Source of the DNA: Taibaiella sp.
GTDB taxonomy: Bacteria > Bacteroidota > Bacteroidia > Chitinophagales > Chitinophagaceae
Assembly: GCA_019638495.1 (NCBI GenBank)
Contig: JAHBTQ010000010.1
Location: forward strand, 1 to 64,000
Direction: 5' to 3'
Length of the DNA: 64,000 bases
Position 1 is the stretch's first letter. Every line of letters starts with the position of its first letter. Below, piece after piece: positions 1 through 8,950 of this stretch. The notes beneath the pieces were generated by a model. It saw only the letters and a list, made by a program, of their open reading frames with translations, ran no database searches and was not told the origin of the DNA. The position numbers were made by a program, and so were the translations under genes.

Positions 1-196
1 GACAGAAGACCAGGAGTTGCATGTAGATGTAACAGACATGCTGGGCCAGGTAGTATACCGTGGAGCGATCAACGTGAAGAACGGAGATATCAACAGCCGT
101 ATAGAGCTGAACAGCGGCCTTGCGAACGGCATGTATATGCTGACACTTCGCAGCGGTTCAGAAGCTAAGGTGTTCCATTTCGTACTGCAGCAGTAA
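1..196 (+). CDS. C-terminal end of a T9SS cargo protein (partial)
   Basis: Only the last 64 residues lie in the window; the frame enters at base 2 and stops at TAA 194-196. They form the back half of a type A T9SS sorting domain: a strand-rich segment with TDMLGQVVY, then LANGMYMLTL, and a closing strand VFHFVLQQ. In Bacteroidota this domain takes a protein through the outer membrane by T9SS and is then cleaved off. The body of the protein lies outside the window, so its function cannot be told. A hairpin terminator follows 28 bases after the stop. Confidence 0.8.
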   Translation, partial: TEDQELHVDVTDMLGQVVYRGAINVKNGDINSRIELNSGLANGMYMLTLRSGSEAKVFHFVLQQ

Positions 197-224
197 GCAT
201 CAACTTTGATTTTGAATAGTTAGT

Positions 225-252
225 CTGGGGCTGGCCGTTTGGTCAGCCCCAG
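225..252 (+). terminator. Terminator of the T9SS cargo gene
   Basis: A 12-base stem (CTGGGGCTGGCC against GGTCAGCCCCAG, one G-T wobble) with loop GTTT is followed by a T-rich run TTCATTTT. It sits 28 bases after the stop codon at 196. Confidence 0.75.
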
Positions 253-309
253 TTCATTTTAGTCATCCATGCAATGCATGGCGTTACTTATTTACTTTTA
301 CACACCATT

Positions 310-1605
310 ATGCGGCAAAGGAGATTAAACACCCTAATACTACTGACAGCGATTCTGATGGAGAATCTCTGTCTTCACATATTATACAAGCAGGGCATAC
401 TGACACAGGGCAAAAATGCCATACTCCTATTTTGCTCTTCTCTGACTTTTGGTATTGCCTTCCTGTTTAGCCGGCGAGATGGAAATGACGCTGATGACCG
501 CTCAGATGGGAAGTCGTTACCTGCATGGGCGGCACCGGCCTTGCTCACCGCGGCGATGATCGGGATGGCATTTCCTTATGCATCATTCCTCGCCTCACAC
601 CGGCTCGGTCCGGATATATCAGACGTGATACCATTGATACAGGTGGCCTGCCGGCGCTTACTTGCGGGAGAGTATCCCTACAGTGTAGTTACAGAGTTTG
701 GCTGGGACGAGAACATGACCTATCTGCCCATGCACTGGATGCCAATGACTATCGCACAGTTGCTACACATAGACCCCCGCTGGATTCCTTTTGGTATATG
801 GAGCATTACGGCGATCTTGCTCAGTTACCGTACTGCAAAGACGACCGGTAGAGTAATGCAGATAGGTGGTTCGCTGCTTTTCTTCAGTACGTGGCTCATG
901 ATCTTTATATTCAATAGTGGCTTTTTTGAGGCTACCGTGGAGTTGATGATGGCCGCTTACTACATGATATTTGTGGTGAGCCTCAATACCAAAAATCCAT
1001 GGTGGCAGGGCGCTATAATTGGTATTTGCCTGGTATCCCGGTATAGCCTGGTTCTTTGGCTGCCGCTCTATGCCTTTGTCTTGTTGCTGGAGGGTAGCCG
1101 CCGTCAGCTATTGGTAACTGTAGCGGTGTCGGTTGGTGTAGTGTTAGCCCTGTATGTATTGCCATTTATGACGCGCGACCCACACCTTTTCACAGATGGC
1201 TATCACTATTACGATAAGGCAGCTCTGTTTGAATGGACGCATCTGAATAATGACGGAAAGCCTTCCAATCTATTTGCCGGTACCGGCTTTGCATATTTCT
1301 TTTACACTCGCTTTACCGGCATTCCTGTCGAGCAGCGAATAGCGCTGCTTCAAAAGACCCATTTATTTGCCAGTATTGGTGTTTGCGTTGTGATGGGTGT
1401 CTGGTACTATCTTAAACGTAAGACGCTCGACTACAGGATATTTCTCATGGGGTCGTTCAAAATTTACTTTGCCGTATTTCTATTCTTTATACAGGTGCCC
1501 TATGAATATCTGATGAGCGTGGGCAATTTTGTCTCTGTGGCATTGTTTTGTGAGCTGATGCGCAAGCCAGGAAAGGTCACTACATCCCTACAAGTAACAT
1601 CATGA
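310..1605 (+). CDS. Polytopic membrane protein, GT-C / GT87-like
   Basis: This is a 431-residue protein with about ten hydrophobic segments. After the second or third segment there is a conserved-looking loop: a GPDISD acidic patch, then RLLAGEYPY, then YLPMHWMP. That layout (acidic loop, 'aGxxPY', aromatic/proline patch) is typical of GT-C membrane glycosyltransferases of the GT87/DUF2029 type, which use lipid-linked sugar donors. I infer the family from this pattern only. An upstream ATG at 274 is in frame, but the ATG at 310 follows a TACTTTTA box at 294-301 and puts the first membrane helix at the N-terminus, so I prefer it. The 3' end overlaps the convergent gene by 26 bases. Confidence 0.6.
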   Translation: MRQRRLNTLILLTAILMENLCLHILYKQGILTQGKNAILLFCSSLTFGIAFLFSRRDGNDADDRSDGKSLPAWAAPALLTAAMIGMAFPYASFLASHRLGPDISDVIPLIQVACRRLLAGEYPYSVVTEFGWDENMTYLPMHWMPMTIAQLLHIDPRWIPFGIWSITAILLSYRTAKTTGRVMQIGGSLLFFSTWLMIFIFNSGFFEATVELMMAAYYMIFVVSLNTKNPWWQGAIIGICLVSRYSLVLWLPLYAFVLLLEGSRRQLLVTVAVSVGVVLALYVLPFMTRDPHLFTDGYHYYDKAALFEWTHLNNDGKPSNLFAGTGFAYFFYTRFTGIPVEQRIALLQKTHLFASIGVCVVMGVWYYLKRKTLDYRIFLMGSFKIYFAVFLFFIQVPYEYLMSVGNFVSVALFCELMRKPGKVTTSLQVTS

Positions 1606-1990
1606 GCAACATAACGAGCAGGTAAAGCCCAATACAGATCAATACTACAATTACAATGTATCGAAAAAAGTTGCGGATGCACATGACCGCTTTGTGCAGT
1701 TCGTCACTATCGTTGGTAGTAGTGGCCAGGCGAATGTGTTTCCGGTAATTAAAGAGCTGCACTAACGGGTATATATGCGCGCCTATAGTGATGGCAGAAA
1801 TAAGCGCGGCGAATACCCCATAGAAACCATTTGTGTAAGTGGCCCGCGAAAAGGCAACGAACAGCAGGAAGGTAAGCGCACTCAGGGAAACTCCTATCAG
1901 CACTATCATAGCGAGGATATTAGTCCAGCGAGATGTGTCCTTTAATATGTTACTGGTTTCGGAGTCAATGTTAAGTTCTGTCTGTTGCAT
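1580..1990 (-). CDS. Small membrane protein, DUF5362-like
   Basis: A 136-residue protein with a polar N-terminus (about 20 residues), two adjacent hydrophobic helices (about residues 26-50 and 55-78), a basic stretch RKHIRLA, and a final long hydrophobic pair ending in LLMMLLVGM. The shape fits the DUF5362 family of Bacteroidota membrane proteins, whose function is unknown. It is the last gene of a minus-strand run: the thioredoxin-like gene ends 41 bases upstream, so the two are probably cotranscribed. Its 3' end overlaps the convergent membrane protein gene. The family call is tentative. Confidence 0.65.
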   Translation of the reverse strand: MQQTELNIDSETSNILKDTSRWTNILAMIVLIGVSLSALTFLLFVAFSRATYTNGFYGVFAALISAITIGAHIYPLVQLFNYRKHIRLATTTNDSDELHKAVMCIRNFFRYIVIVVLICIGLYLLVMLLMMLLVGM

Positions 1991-2031
1991 CAGAGGCGGT
2001 TTTACACTACAAAGATAGTTATCGAGTGGCC

Positions 2032-2589
2032 TTATTGTTTCTCGTCGCTATTGTGCAGGCAGTTGTAAATGTTCTCTGCACTTATAGTGATGCCGTCGGG
2101 CTTTAGGAGTGCAACAAACTTTAGGTTGCTATCAAAAAGTGCCAATTCGGGTGACCACCGGGGGCTGAAGTGACTCAGAAAAACGTAGTTGAGATCGGTG
2201 CCTACGGCTTTGATGTTCTTATATCGCTCCAGGTGGTGTTCTTTGCAGAATGCCCTAATGTCTGTGGTGTTCCGGGTATTGGTAAGGAAATAGAAATGCA
2301 CATCGCGGATGGATCGCATTTCCTTACGCAGTTCTTCCACCGCACGCCTGCAATGTCCACAACCGGGTGAGAAGTAGAACAGCGCCACTGGGTTGCCAGG
2401 CTTGATATCTGCACTGCTGAATACGGTAGTACTATCGGTTAGCAAGACCGTGAATGGTGGAATAGCAGTGTCCCTCGTGTAGGCTGCGGTGTCTTTTGCA
2501 GGGGCAGCGGGTCTCTGTTCGGATTGCTGGGCGCGAGCAAAAAAACAGAAAGCCAACAACACATAAAACAGAAGGCCGAACCTGAACAT
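2032..2589 (-). CDS. Secreted thioredoxin-fold protein
   Basis: A 185-residue protein with a signal peptide (hydrophobic residues 5-19, cut near ARAQQ), a linker, and a thioredoxin fold starting near residue 60. The redox motif is FSPGCGHCRRA with cysteines 77 and 80. TlpA/ResA-type proteins with CxxC motifs reduce or shuffle disulfides in the periplasm, often for cytochrome maturation or redox repair. The cis-proline region normally seen as 'tPt' is replaced by SPELALFD, so substrate binding may differ. Its ATG lies only 6 bases after the VOC gene stop, so the two form an operon. Confidence 0.8.
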   Translation of the reverse strand: MFRFGLLFYVLLAFCFFARAQQSEQRPAAPAKDTAAYTRDTAIPPFTVLLTDSTTVFSSADIKPGNPVALFYFSPGCGHCRRAVEELRKEMRSIRDVHFYFLTNTRNTTDIRAFCKEHHLERYKNIKAVGTDLNYVFLSHFSPRWSPELALFDSNLKFVALLKPDGITISAENIYNCLHNSDEKQ

Positions 2590-2595
2590 TAGTTG

Positions 2596-3009
2596 CTATT
2601 TCTGCTCCGTAGGAAATTTGCTCATATCCATGTAGAAGACCTCCCAGGTGTGCCCGTCGAAATCTTCAACGGTGCGTTGCTGCATGAAGCCATAGTCGCG
2701 CATTTCGTTTGGCTCAATGCCACCGGCGGCAACGGCATCATTTACTATCTTGTTTACATTGTCAAGGCTATCCACAGACAGTGAAAACAGGCCCGCTATT
2801 TGTCCCTTTGTATCAGCGATAGGTTTCGACGTAAATGCCTTGAATTTATCGTGGCTAAGGAGCATGACGAAAATGCTGTCACTCCAAACCATGCACTTGC
2901 CTGCATCGTCAGAGAACTGAGGGTTGTTGGTGAAGCCCATGGCAGTGTATAGATCCATAGACTTTTGAAGATTGGTGACGGCGAGGTTTATGAAAACTTG
3001 TTTGTTCAT
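2596..3009 (-). CDS. VOC superfamily (glyoxalase/bleomycin-resistance fold) protein
   Basis: A 137-residue cytoplasmic protein beginning MNKQVFINLAVTNLQKSM, the usual first strand and helix of a vicinal-oxygen-chelate (VOC) unit. A second half-repeat carries the metal-side elements DYGFMQQRTVEDFDGHTWEVFYMD. Members bind a divalent metal and act as isomerases, dioxygenases or drug-binding proteins; the substrate here is unknown. An upstream in-frame ATG at 3042 exists, but residue one at 3009 fits the fold and places a -7 box TAGCTTTG 20 bases upstream. It heads the VOC, thioredoxin, DUF5362 minus-strand run. Confidence 0.8.
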   Translation of the reverse strand: MNKQVFINLAVTNLQKSMDLYTAMGFTNNPQFSDDAGKCMVWSDSIFVMLLSHDKFKAFTSKPIADTKGQIAGLFSLSVDSLDNVNKIVNDAVAAGGIEPNEMRDYGFMQQRTVEDFDGHTWEVFYMDMSKFPTEQK

Positions 3010-3029
3010 GTTTGTGGTGTTTTGTGTTA

Positions 3030-3037
3030 CAAAGCTA
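3030..3037 (-). promoter_or_regulatory. -7 promoter box of the VOC operon
   Basis: Reads TAGCTTTG on the minus strand, matching the Bacteroidota -7 consensus TAnnTTTG, 20 bases before the ATG at 3009. No clear -33 TTTG was found. Confidence 0.45.
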
Positions 3038-3135
3038 ACCATTGCCTCGTGAAGATGTTTACATAGAAGTTACTGTTGCTGCCTGGTCGGTAGCAACAGG
3101 GGTTGGCCATACGCACACGTAACTTTCGTATTGGG

Positions 3136-3675
3136 CTACTTACTTTCCGGCACCGCGAATGCCTGGCCTTTCGCCTCTGATGCGCCCGGTCCGGTAAGAG
3201 GCTGGTCTACCATAAATATATATTCACCCGGCTCCAGTGGTTTTACCGGAGTAATGATATATACGCCATCCTGTACTTTGGTGAAATTTAGTTTTGGTGT
3301 TGGTAGCTCAATATCTTTCGCATTGCCGAAACCTACACCTGCAGTTACGATTTTTCGATACTTTTTCTCAACAGTGAAATTGTAAAGCGTTACAAGGGTC
3401 TCGGGGTCTGTATCCTTGACGATCTTCACGATGAACTTGTTGCCCGATGTGGGGTCGTACGTTGTGGAAGCATGTTGGCCATCTGCTTTTAGGAAGACAG
3501 AACCCTTACCAAAACCCGACTTTACACCATAGGTAAGTGTTGTCGTTTCAAGATTTTCCAGTGTGTTGTTTTTCGTAAGTACCATTACCTTGTTCTTAAA
3601 TTCAGGAATGGCTTGTTGCGCGTTTGCGAGGAACATACCCGCAGTAGCGAGTATTGTTAGGATCGTAGATTTCAT
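3136..3675 (-). CDS. Secreted protein of unknown function
   Basis: A 179-residue protein starting MKSTILTILATAGMFLANAQQ, a clear signal peptide cut after ANA. The mature part is strand-rich, with several lysine-rich turns and the closing segment PVKPLEPGEYIFMVDQPLTG, which resembles the 'L.PGEYiF' strand of immunoglobulin-like or transthyretin-like domains. There is no T9SS tail and no lipobox, so it is probably periplasmic. I do not recognise a named family. An upstream in-frame ATG at 3699 would lengthen the n-region awkwardly, so 3675 is chosen. Confidence 0.7.
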   Translation of the reverse strand: MKSTILTILATAGMFLANAQQAIPEFKNKVMVLTKNNTLENLETTTLTYGVKSGFGKGSVFLKADGQHASTTYDPTSGNKFIVKIVKDTDPETLVTLYNFTVEKKYRKIVTAGVGFGNAKDIELPTPKLNFTKVQDGVYIITPVKPLEPGEYIFMVDQPLTGPGASEAKGQAFAVPESK

Positions 3676-4266
3676 TTCAGTGTATTTTAGATGCTGCAAA
3701 ATAGTTTATTTTTATAAAAGACTGGTTATGTTTTGATTAACTACGCATCAATATGCTAAATCGTGAGCGATGAGGCCGTTTGGCGATATCGCATGATGAG
3801 GGGCGACGGTAATGTAATCGGTTGATATGGGGCCAAACAAGCATTGTATGAATGGCAGTTGCAAACTGGCATTCGGGCATGGGTTGGTCACGCCCGCGGT
3901 TTTGCCATAGACCCGGGCCAGACTGAAATTTTAGCATCGTTTTTCGGAAGCGGACGCTTCCAAAGTAAAAGGACCGAACGAGATGCTCGGACCAGGCGGG
4001 AGAGATAGTAAGACTATATTTAAGGACGTGTCTGCCTTACGGACAACTCCGGTAGGAGTTAAAGCTCTGTAGCGTGACAATGCCCCAACGTTCACGCGCT
4101 CCGTAGGTGCGCAACGACAATACTCAGGTCGATGTTGTGTGTGCGTTCGGTATGCCGTTTACGCTGGAGGGAATCCGGCTACCATGCTGGCTGTAGACGT
4201 AATCTACGGCCAACTGGTTGTGCTGTGCTAACATCCGTAGGATGCAGAAGAAGGTAAAAGCGATTA
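3676..4266. repeat. Non-coding stretch with three CCGTAGG-type palindromes
   Basis: No convincing gene lies in these 590 bases; the one 66-codon frame on the minus strand lacks codon bias or any motif. The right part holds short palindromes of one type: AACTCC-GGTA-GGAGTT at 4045-4060, GCGCTCC-GTA-GGTGCGC at 4096-4112 (one T-T mismatch) and CATCC-GTA-GGATG at 4232-4244. Another hairpin, GTAGA-TCTAC, spans 4193-4207. They look like decayed copies of a REP-type palindrome spaced by unrelated sequence. Confidence 0.5.
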
Positions 4267-5976
4267 CTATTCAATCTTGAGTTTGCGATAGAATGCTTTT
4301 TCCGCATAGGACACTTTAAGAAGGTATAAGCCGGTTGATAAATTTTTTAAGGTCAGTTGCGATGTGGCTTGAGTACTGGCGTAGGTGGCGAGGACACGGC
4401 CCGATACATCGGAGACTGTGATCGTAAAGCCGCCAGTACAGGATTCACACGCGACTGTGCAAGCCGCGGAGGCAGGATTTGGGAAAAGGCTTATGCCGTC
4501 GTGGTTATTGGTATTTTGTGTGACCGAAGATACGCAAGGAGTCTCCTGGGCATGAATATTGAAAGTATGTTTGCTTACTGCGCAGCCCGATATGCTGGTT
4601 ACAACAAATGAGCCGCTGCTACCTACAGTTCGGCTGTTCTCGGTGCTTCCATTGCCCCATAGCGAATAAGGGAAAGGGCTCACGAGCGTAACACTATCTA
4701 CATTTTCAAAACACACAATTGTGTCAGAAGCAGATGTGATAGTATCCCCAACCGGTGTGGGTAATTGATAAAGATTACCTATACCTAATTGCGCTGCGGT
4801 CAGGGCTAGGAGAGGAACGGCATCCGGCTGAAAGGTACACAGGGTACCGGTAGCATTGGGGGTAGCGATTCGGCTTAGAGATGAAGGTGAATTGCCCCAT
4901 CTGAAGTATATTTTATTATCCGGAGCCAGACGAAGGTCACTGAAGTTCCCATATGCACGCGCCACTACGTATTTGGAAGCTTGTATTGTAGCTGTATCGG
5001 TGATGTCAAATTGTACGAGCTCGCTTGTATCGCCGTCCAAATGTGTGATATAAAGCTTCTTGCTGTCCGGTGAAAACTCAAGGCCATAGGTTCTTTTGCC
5101 AGTTGATATCCGCACGCAGTTAGATAGAGTGCCGGTTAAAGCATCAAAATCAAACAGCTCTGAACCCAACTGGGTCGGGACAAGCGAGAAAGTGCCCGTC
5201 GGTGAGAATACGACTGTTTGCGAGTTAGTGGAGGCTACTTTGCTGTAATCGGGAGAGCATTTCAGTACACCCGCCCCATATGCCCAGAGGCCGGACATTT
5301 CTCCGCAATGGGAGATTACAGGAGTCGTATCAATACCCCAAGCATTGACGTTATACGCTTCAAACACGGGCTCCCCAAGTTTGTGAACGATGATCCATAA
5401 GTCGCAATTCGCCCCAGGGATAGCAATCATTCGCTCCGTGAGACCCGAAGCGAGATGTATGCCAGACATGCCAGGTACGATATCTCCGTGACCTCCGTTT
5501 AAGTCCATGTCAACAATGCTATAATAGAGGTTAACCGCAGATGTGTCTGCTCCGCTAATAAAATAATCAAAATTCTGAAGAGAGAAAATGTAATATTTGG
5601 TGGGGCCGCCTTCTGATAATGTGCTCAAAACCGGAGCGATAAGGGCTCCTTGGGAGCTACTCTGTGTGGAAAATGGGCAAATCGTGTCACCATTAGGCAT
5701 TACAGTATGTGTGCTATCCCATACGCTGCGGCCGTTAGTGTAGAACAAAAGCTTGCCATTACGATCACACACGCTGGCGCACCCTTCCGCACTAACTAAC
5801 TCTGTATGTAACGCCACCGGGCTGCCGGTGGCAAAACTGAGCCCAGCAAATACACCTAATGCCCACTCTCTGTTTTGCGGGGAGTTATACTGCCCATGTA
5901 CGGCAATTGAAAACAACAAAAGGGAAAAGACTTGCGGGATGATTTTGAGGAGACGGGTAATCTTTACAGAAAACAT
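4267..5976 (-). CDS. T9SS cargo protein with beta-propeller-like body
   Basis: A 569-residue protein with a signal peptide (hydrophobic residues about 15-27, cut after VHGQ), then a motif block around QYNSPQNREW and GKLLFYTNGRSVWD. The body repeats short strands such as SKVASTN, GLEFSPDSKKLYITH and LRLAPDNKIYFRW, typical of a beta-propeller. A cysteine-containing segment near residue 430-480 leads to a type A T9SS sorting domain: ISLFPNPAS, then DVSGRVLATY and LSTGLYLLKVSY, ending KLKIE. It is expected on the cell surface or secreted. A truncated relative starts at 39744 with the same QYNSP and GSPV blocks. No promoter box was found. Confidence 0.85.
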   Translation of the reverse strand: MFSVKITRLLKIIPQVFSLLLFSIAVHGQYNSPQNREWALGVFAGLSFATGSPVALHTELVSAEGCASVCDRNGKLLFYTNGRSVWDSTHTVMPNGDTICPFSTQSSSQGALIAPVLSTLSEGGPTKYYIFSLQNFDYFISGADTSAVNLYYSIVDMDLNGGHGDIVPGMSGIHLASGLTERMIAIPGANCDLWIIVHKLGEPVFEAYNVNAWGIDTTPVISHCGEMSGLWAYGAGVLKCSPDYSKVASTNSQTVVFSPTGTFSLVPTQLGSELFDFDALTGTLSNCVRISTGKRTYGLEFSPDSKKLYITHLDGDTSELVQFDITDTATIQASKYVVARAYGNFSDLRLAPDNKIYFRWGNSPSSLSRIATPNATGTLCTFQPDAVPLLALTAAQLGIGNLYQLPTPVGDTITSASDTIVCFENVDSVTLVSPFPYSLWGNGSTENSRTVGSSGSFVVTSISGCAVSKHTFNIHAQETPCVSSVTQNTNNHDGISLFPNPASAACTVACESCTGGFTITVSDVSGRVLATYASTQATSQLTLKNLSTGLYLLKVSYAEKAFYRKLKIE

Positions 5977-6218
5977 AAAGGCATATTTTGATAATGAAAT
6001 TAAGAAACTATATCTATTTGCGGGTGGATTTTATTCAATCGATGCTGTAGCCTTTACCCGCGTATTGGCACATACTTCCTGACGCTCAGCCCGGCGCAAC
6101 TTATTCCGACGACAGGAGTGGTCACCGGGATTTAGTCCGGCGCGAAGAAATGCTATCATATCTCTGCCTTCAATGAGGGTCTCTGACCGCCATCACCCAC
6201 CCATTCCCCCCAAAAACT

Positions 6219-6226
6219 TACCTTTG
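6219..6226 (+). promoter_or_regulatory. -7 promoter box of pruA
   Basis: TACCTTTG matches TAnnTTTG and lies 34 bases before the ATG at 6261, leaving a short leader. The rest of the 5977-6260 spacer shows only a pair of CCGGCGC words (around 6090 and 6138), with no gene. Confidence 0.55.
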
Positions 6227-6260
6227 CACTTCTGAAATATAAACGCATAACTGATTTATA

Positions 6261-7910
6261 ATGAATAACGCATATTTTGATTTTGCAGAACCGAAGAATG
6301 AGGTGGTACTGGGTTACGCACCGGGTAGTGCAGAGCGCAAGGCGCTAAAGGCGGCACTTGCTGAGATGAAGGGCCAGCTCCGTGACATACCCATGTATAT
6401 AGATGGGGAGGAGGTGCGCAGCGATGTGAAGCGCGAGATCCGTCCGCCGCATGAAACAGCACACCTGCTGGGCCACTACCACGAGGGCAGCGAGGAACAT
6501 GTACACGATGCAATTGACGCTGCACTGGCAGCGCGCGAAAAGTGGGCAGCTATGAACTGGGAGCACCGTGCATCCATCTTTATGAAGGCGGCAGAGTTGC
6601 TGGCTACCAAGTACCGCTTTCGCATGAATGCAGCAACCATGCTGGGCCAGAGCAAGAATGCCTATCAGGCAGAGATAGATAGCGCTTGTGAGCTGATAGA
6701 CTTCCTGCGCTTTAACGTATACTTCCTGAGCAAGATATATAAGCAGCAGCCAATATCGCCGGTGGGTATGAACAACCGCATGGAGTACAGGCCTCTGGAG
6801 GGCTTTGTACTGGCGGTGACACCGTTCAACTTTACAGCCATAGGCGGCAACCTGCCTACCAGTGCAGCTATGTGTGGTAACGTAGTGGTGTGGAAACCTG
6901 CAAACACGCAGATATACAGTGCGAGTGTATTCATGGAGATATTGATAGAGGCGGGCCTGCCGGCAGGTGTCATAAACCTGATATACCCAAGCGGTCCGGT
7001 AGTGGGTGATATCTGCTTTGCACACCCATCATTTGCGGGCGTACACTTTACGGGTTCTACGGGTGTGTTCCAGCACATGTGGAAGGCGATAGGTGATAAC
7101 ATTAGCCGCTACCGCAGCTATCCACGCATAGTGGGTGAGACGGGTGGTAAGGACTTTGTGTTCGCGCATCCATCCGCCAATGTAGATGCTGTAGTTGCGG
7201 CGCTGGCTCGTGGTGCGTTTGAGTACCAGGGGCAGAAGTGCTCGGCTGCTTCGCGCGCATACCTGCCGGCTAACCTGGCTGATGAGATAAAGAGCAAGTT
7301 GGTAGCGGAGATAAAGACCATGAAGCAGGGCATAGTGGACGACTTCGGCAACTTTGTGAATGCGGTCATAGATGAGAAAGCATTCAAGAGCATTACAAAG
7401 TATATAGACGGCGTGAAGAATGGCAATGGAGATGCCAAAATATTGGTAGGCGGCGGTTATGATAGCAGCAAGGGATGGTTTATAGAGCCTACGGTGATAG
7501 AGACGACAGACCCGCACTATGTAACGATGTGTGAAGAGATCTTTGGCCCTGTGCTGACGATATATACGTATGAGGCGGACATGTGGATACAGACGCTGGA
7601 GGTGCTGGATGAAACTTCTCCATATGCGCTTACGGGTGCTATCTTTTCACAAGACCGCTATGCAATAGAATACATGACCAAGGCGCTTGTAAACGCCGCT
7701 GGAAACTTCTATATCAACGACAAGCCTACGGGCGCAGTGGTGGGGCAACAGCCATTTGGCGGGGCTCGTGCCAGCGGCACCAACGACAAGGCGGGATCAA
7801 TACTGAACCTTTATCGCTGGCTGAGTGCGAGGACAATAAAGGAAACGCATGTACCACCAACGGACTACAGGTATTCGTTCCTGAATGAAGACAAAACCCC
7901 AAACCAATAA
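6261..7910 (+). CDS. pruA: L-glutamate gamma-semialdehyde dehydrogenase
   Basis: A 549-residue aldehyde dehydrogenase that oxidises glutamate semialdehyde (from proline or ornithine) to glutamate with NAD+. The general base is E293 in VGETGGKD and the catalytic thiol is C327 in GQKCSAASR, 34 residues apart as expected. The NAD-binding part shows VTPFNFTAIGGN and HFTGSTGVFQ. The length and N-terminus (about 550 residues, with an 'EPxNE...YaPGS' start) match the monofunctional, mitochondrial-type enzyme and not the bifunctional PutA. The proline dehydrogenase partner is not in the window. A good hairpin terminator follows the stop. Confidence 0.95.
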   Translation: MNNAYFDFAEPKNEVVLGYAPGSAERKALKAALAEMKGQLRDIPMYIDGEEVRSDVKREIRPPHETAHLLGHYHEGSEEHVHDAIDAALAAREKWAAMNWEHRASIFMKAAELLATKYRFRMNAATMLGQSKNAYQAEIDSACELIDFLRFNVYFLSKIYKQQPISPVGMNNRMEYRPLEGFVLAVTPFNFTAIGGNLPTSAAMCGNVVVWKPANTQIYSASVFMEILIEAGLPAGVINLIYPSGPVVGDICFAHPSFAGVHFTGSTGVFQHMWKAIGDNISRYRSYPRIVGETGGKDFVFAHPSANVDAVVAALARGAFEYQGQKCSAASRAYLPANLADEIKSKLVAEIKTMKQGIVDDFGNFVNAVIDEKAFKSITKYIDGVKNGNGDAKILVGGGYDSSKGWFIEPTVIETTDPHYVTMCEEIFGPVLTIYTYEADMWIQTLEVLDETSPYALTGAIFSQDRYAIEYMTKALVNAAGNFYINDKPTGAVVGQQPFGGARASGTNDKAGSILNLYRWLSARTIKETHVPPTDYRYSFLNEDKTPNQ

Positions 7911-8061
7911 CCCCAAACCCCTAAAGGGGCTTACCATCAATATTTAAAGCGGGAGTGGCTGACGCCGCTCCCGCTCTTTTTTATTAAATCGGAGTCCGGA
8001 GATATGGGCACTCCCCTTTAGGGGTTGGGGGTTGTAGCTCCCCTTTAGGGGCTGGGGGTTG
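7909..8061. repeat. Cluster of CCCCTAAAGGGG palindromes
   Basis: One copy (AACCCCAAACCCCTAAAGGG, 7909-7928) begins at the pruA stop. Two inverted copies (CCCCTTTAGGGG followed by a TTGGGGGTT or CTGGGGGTT tail) lie at 8012-8034 and 8039-8061, on the other side of the terminator. Opposite orientation around the pruA/yugP gap gives a REP-like pair. They are short, GC-rich and do not code. Confidence 0.6.
7948..7975 (+). terminator. pruA terminator
   Basis: A 12-base stem (AGCGGGAGTGGC against GCCGCTCCCGCT, one wobble) with loop TGAC, followed by CTTTTTT. It lies between the convergent pruA and yugP-like genes and could serve both. Confidence 0.8.
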
Positions 8062-8072
8062 GACTTGTGGGG

Positions 8073-8762
8073 TTAATCATCTCTCCTATTCATAAACACC
8101 ATCACAAAATAGAGCAATTGTGCTACTGAGGATATGGCGGCTACAAGGTAAGTGCGTGCTGCCCATTTCAGAGCGTCGGCGGCTTTGTCGTGTTCGTAAC
8201 CGGTTGTCAGGCGGGTGTTCTCCATCCACCGCAGTGCGCGGGCGCTTGCATCATACTCCACCGGCAGGGTGATGAGGGAAAAGATGGTGGACATGGCGAA
8301 CATAATGATGCCTATAAGCAACAGCGTTTGGTTGCCGCCGCCAAAGCCCCATACGCCAAGGCCGGCAAAGAGTACCCACTGACCCAGCGAGGTGCTTACC
8401 TGCACTATGGGCACCAGTGCACTACGCATTTTCAGAGGGGCGTAGGCGCGCGCGTGTTGCACAGCATGACCGCATTCGTGTGCGGCCACAGCGGCGGCAG
8501 AAATGCTGCGGCCGGCATATACATCCGGGCTCAGGTTCACTGTCTTATTGGCAGGATTGTAGTGGTCTGACAGGAAACCCTCTGATGTGGTTACTCGTAC
8601 GTCATGTATGCCGTTTTCTTCCAGCATGCGCTCGGCCACCTCTCGACCGCTTAGGCCGTTCGATAATGCTATCTGGCCGTATTCGTGAAACTTATTCTTA
8701 AGTGTAGAGCTTACTATCATGCCTATCAGCATGAGCAACCCGGTTAATACTAAATATCCCAT
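8073..8762 (-). CDS. YugP-type membrane zinc metallopeptidase
   Basis: A 229-residue integral membrane protein with hydrophobic segments at about residues 1-20, 110-130, 140-165 and 205-225. The zinc motif is H95-E-C-G-H99 in AVAAHECGHAVQH, preceded by the conserved DHYNPANKTVNLSPDVY block that is diagnostic of the YugP/zinc_peptidase_2 family. Family members are membrane-bound proteases thought to act in membrane protein quality control; the substrate is unknown. It is a single gene on the minus strand, convergent with pruA. Confidence 0.88.
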   Translation of the reverse strand: MGYLVLTGLLMLIGMIVSSTLKNKFHEYGQIALSNGLSGREVAERMLEENGIHDVRVTTSEGFLSDHYNPANKTVNLSPDVYAGRSISAAAVAAHECGHAVQHARAYAPLKMRSALVPIVQVSTSLGQWVLFAGLGVWGFGGGNQTLLLIGIIMFAMSTIFSLITLPVEYDASARALRWMENTRLTTGYEHDKAADALKWAARTYLVAAISSVAQLLYFVMVFMNRRDD

Positions 8763-8950
8763 TATACTGTGTTTAAACCCTGTCCGACTCTGACCCTAAA
8801 GGGAACCTTGCATTGGGCATTGGTGCCAATTTTCGGGTGCCGTCTTAAGATCAGGCTATCTTATCTATTGTATATCAAATTGCTTACCAAATGTAAAAAT
8901 GGCAGAGAAGATGAAATGTTAAAGCAGAATTGTAACTTTAAGACATACCA

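Noticed and set aside
3737-3937. A 66-codon minus-strand frame in the 3.7-4.3 kb gap.
   Set aside because: No signal peptide, motif or codon bias; it overlaps palindromic debris.
6261-7910. Long minus-strand frames opposite pruA (for example 6345-7025 and 7029-7517).
   Set aside because: They are shadows of a highly biased coding sequence, lack motifs, and are rich in His/Cys/Tyr from complementing pruA codons.
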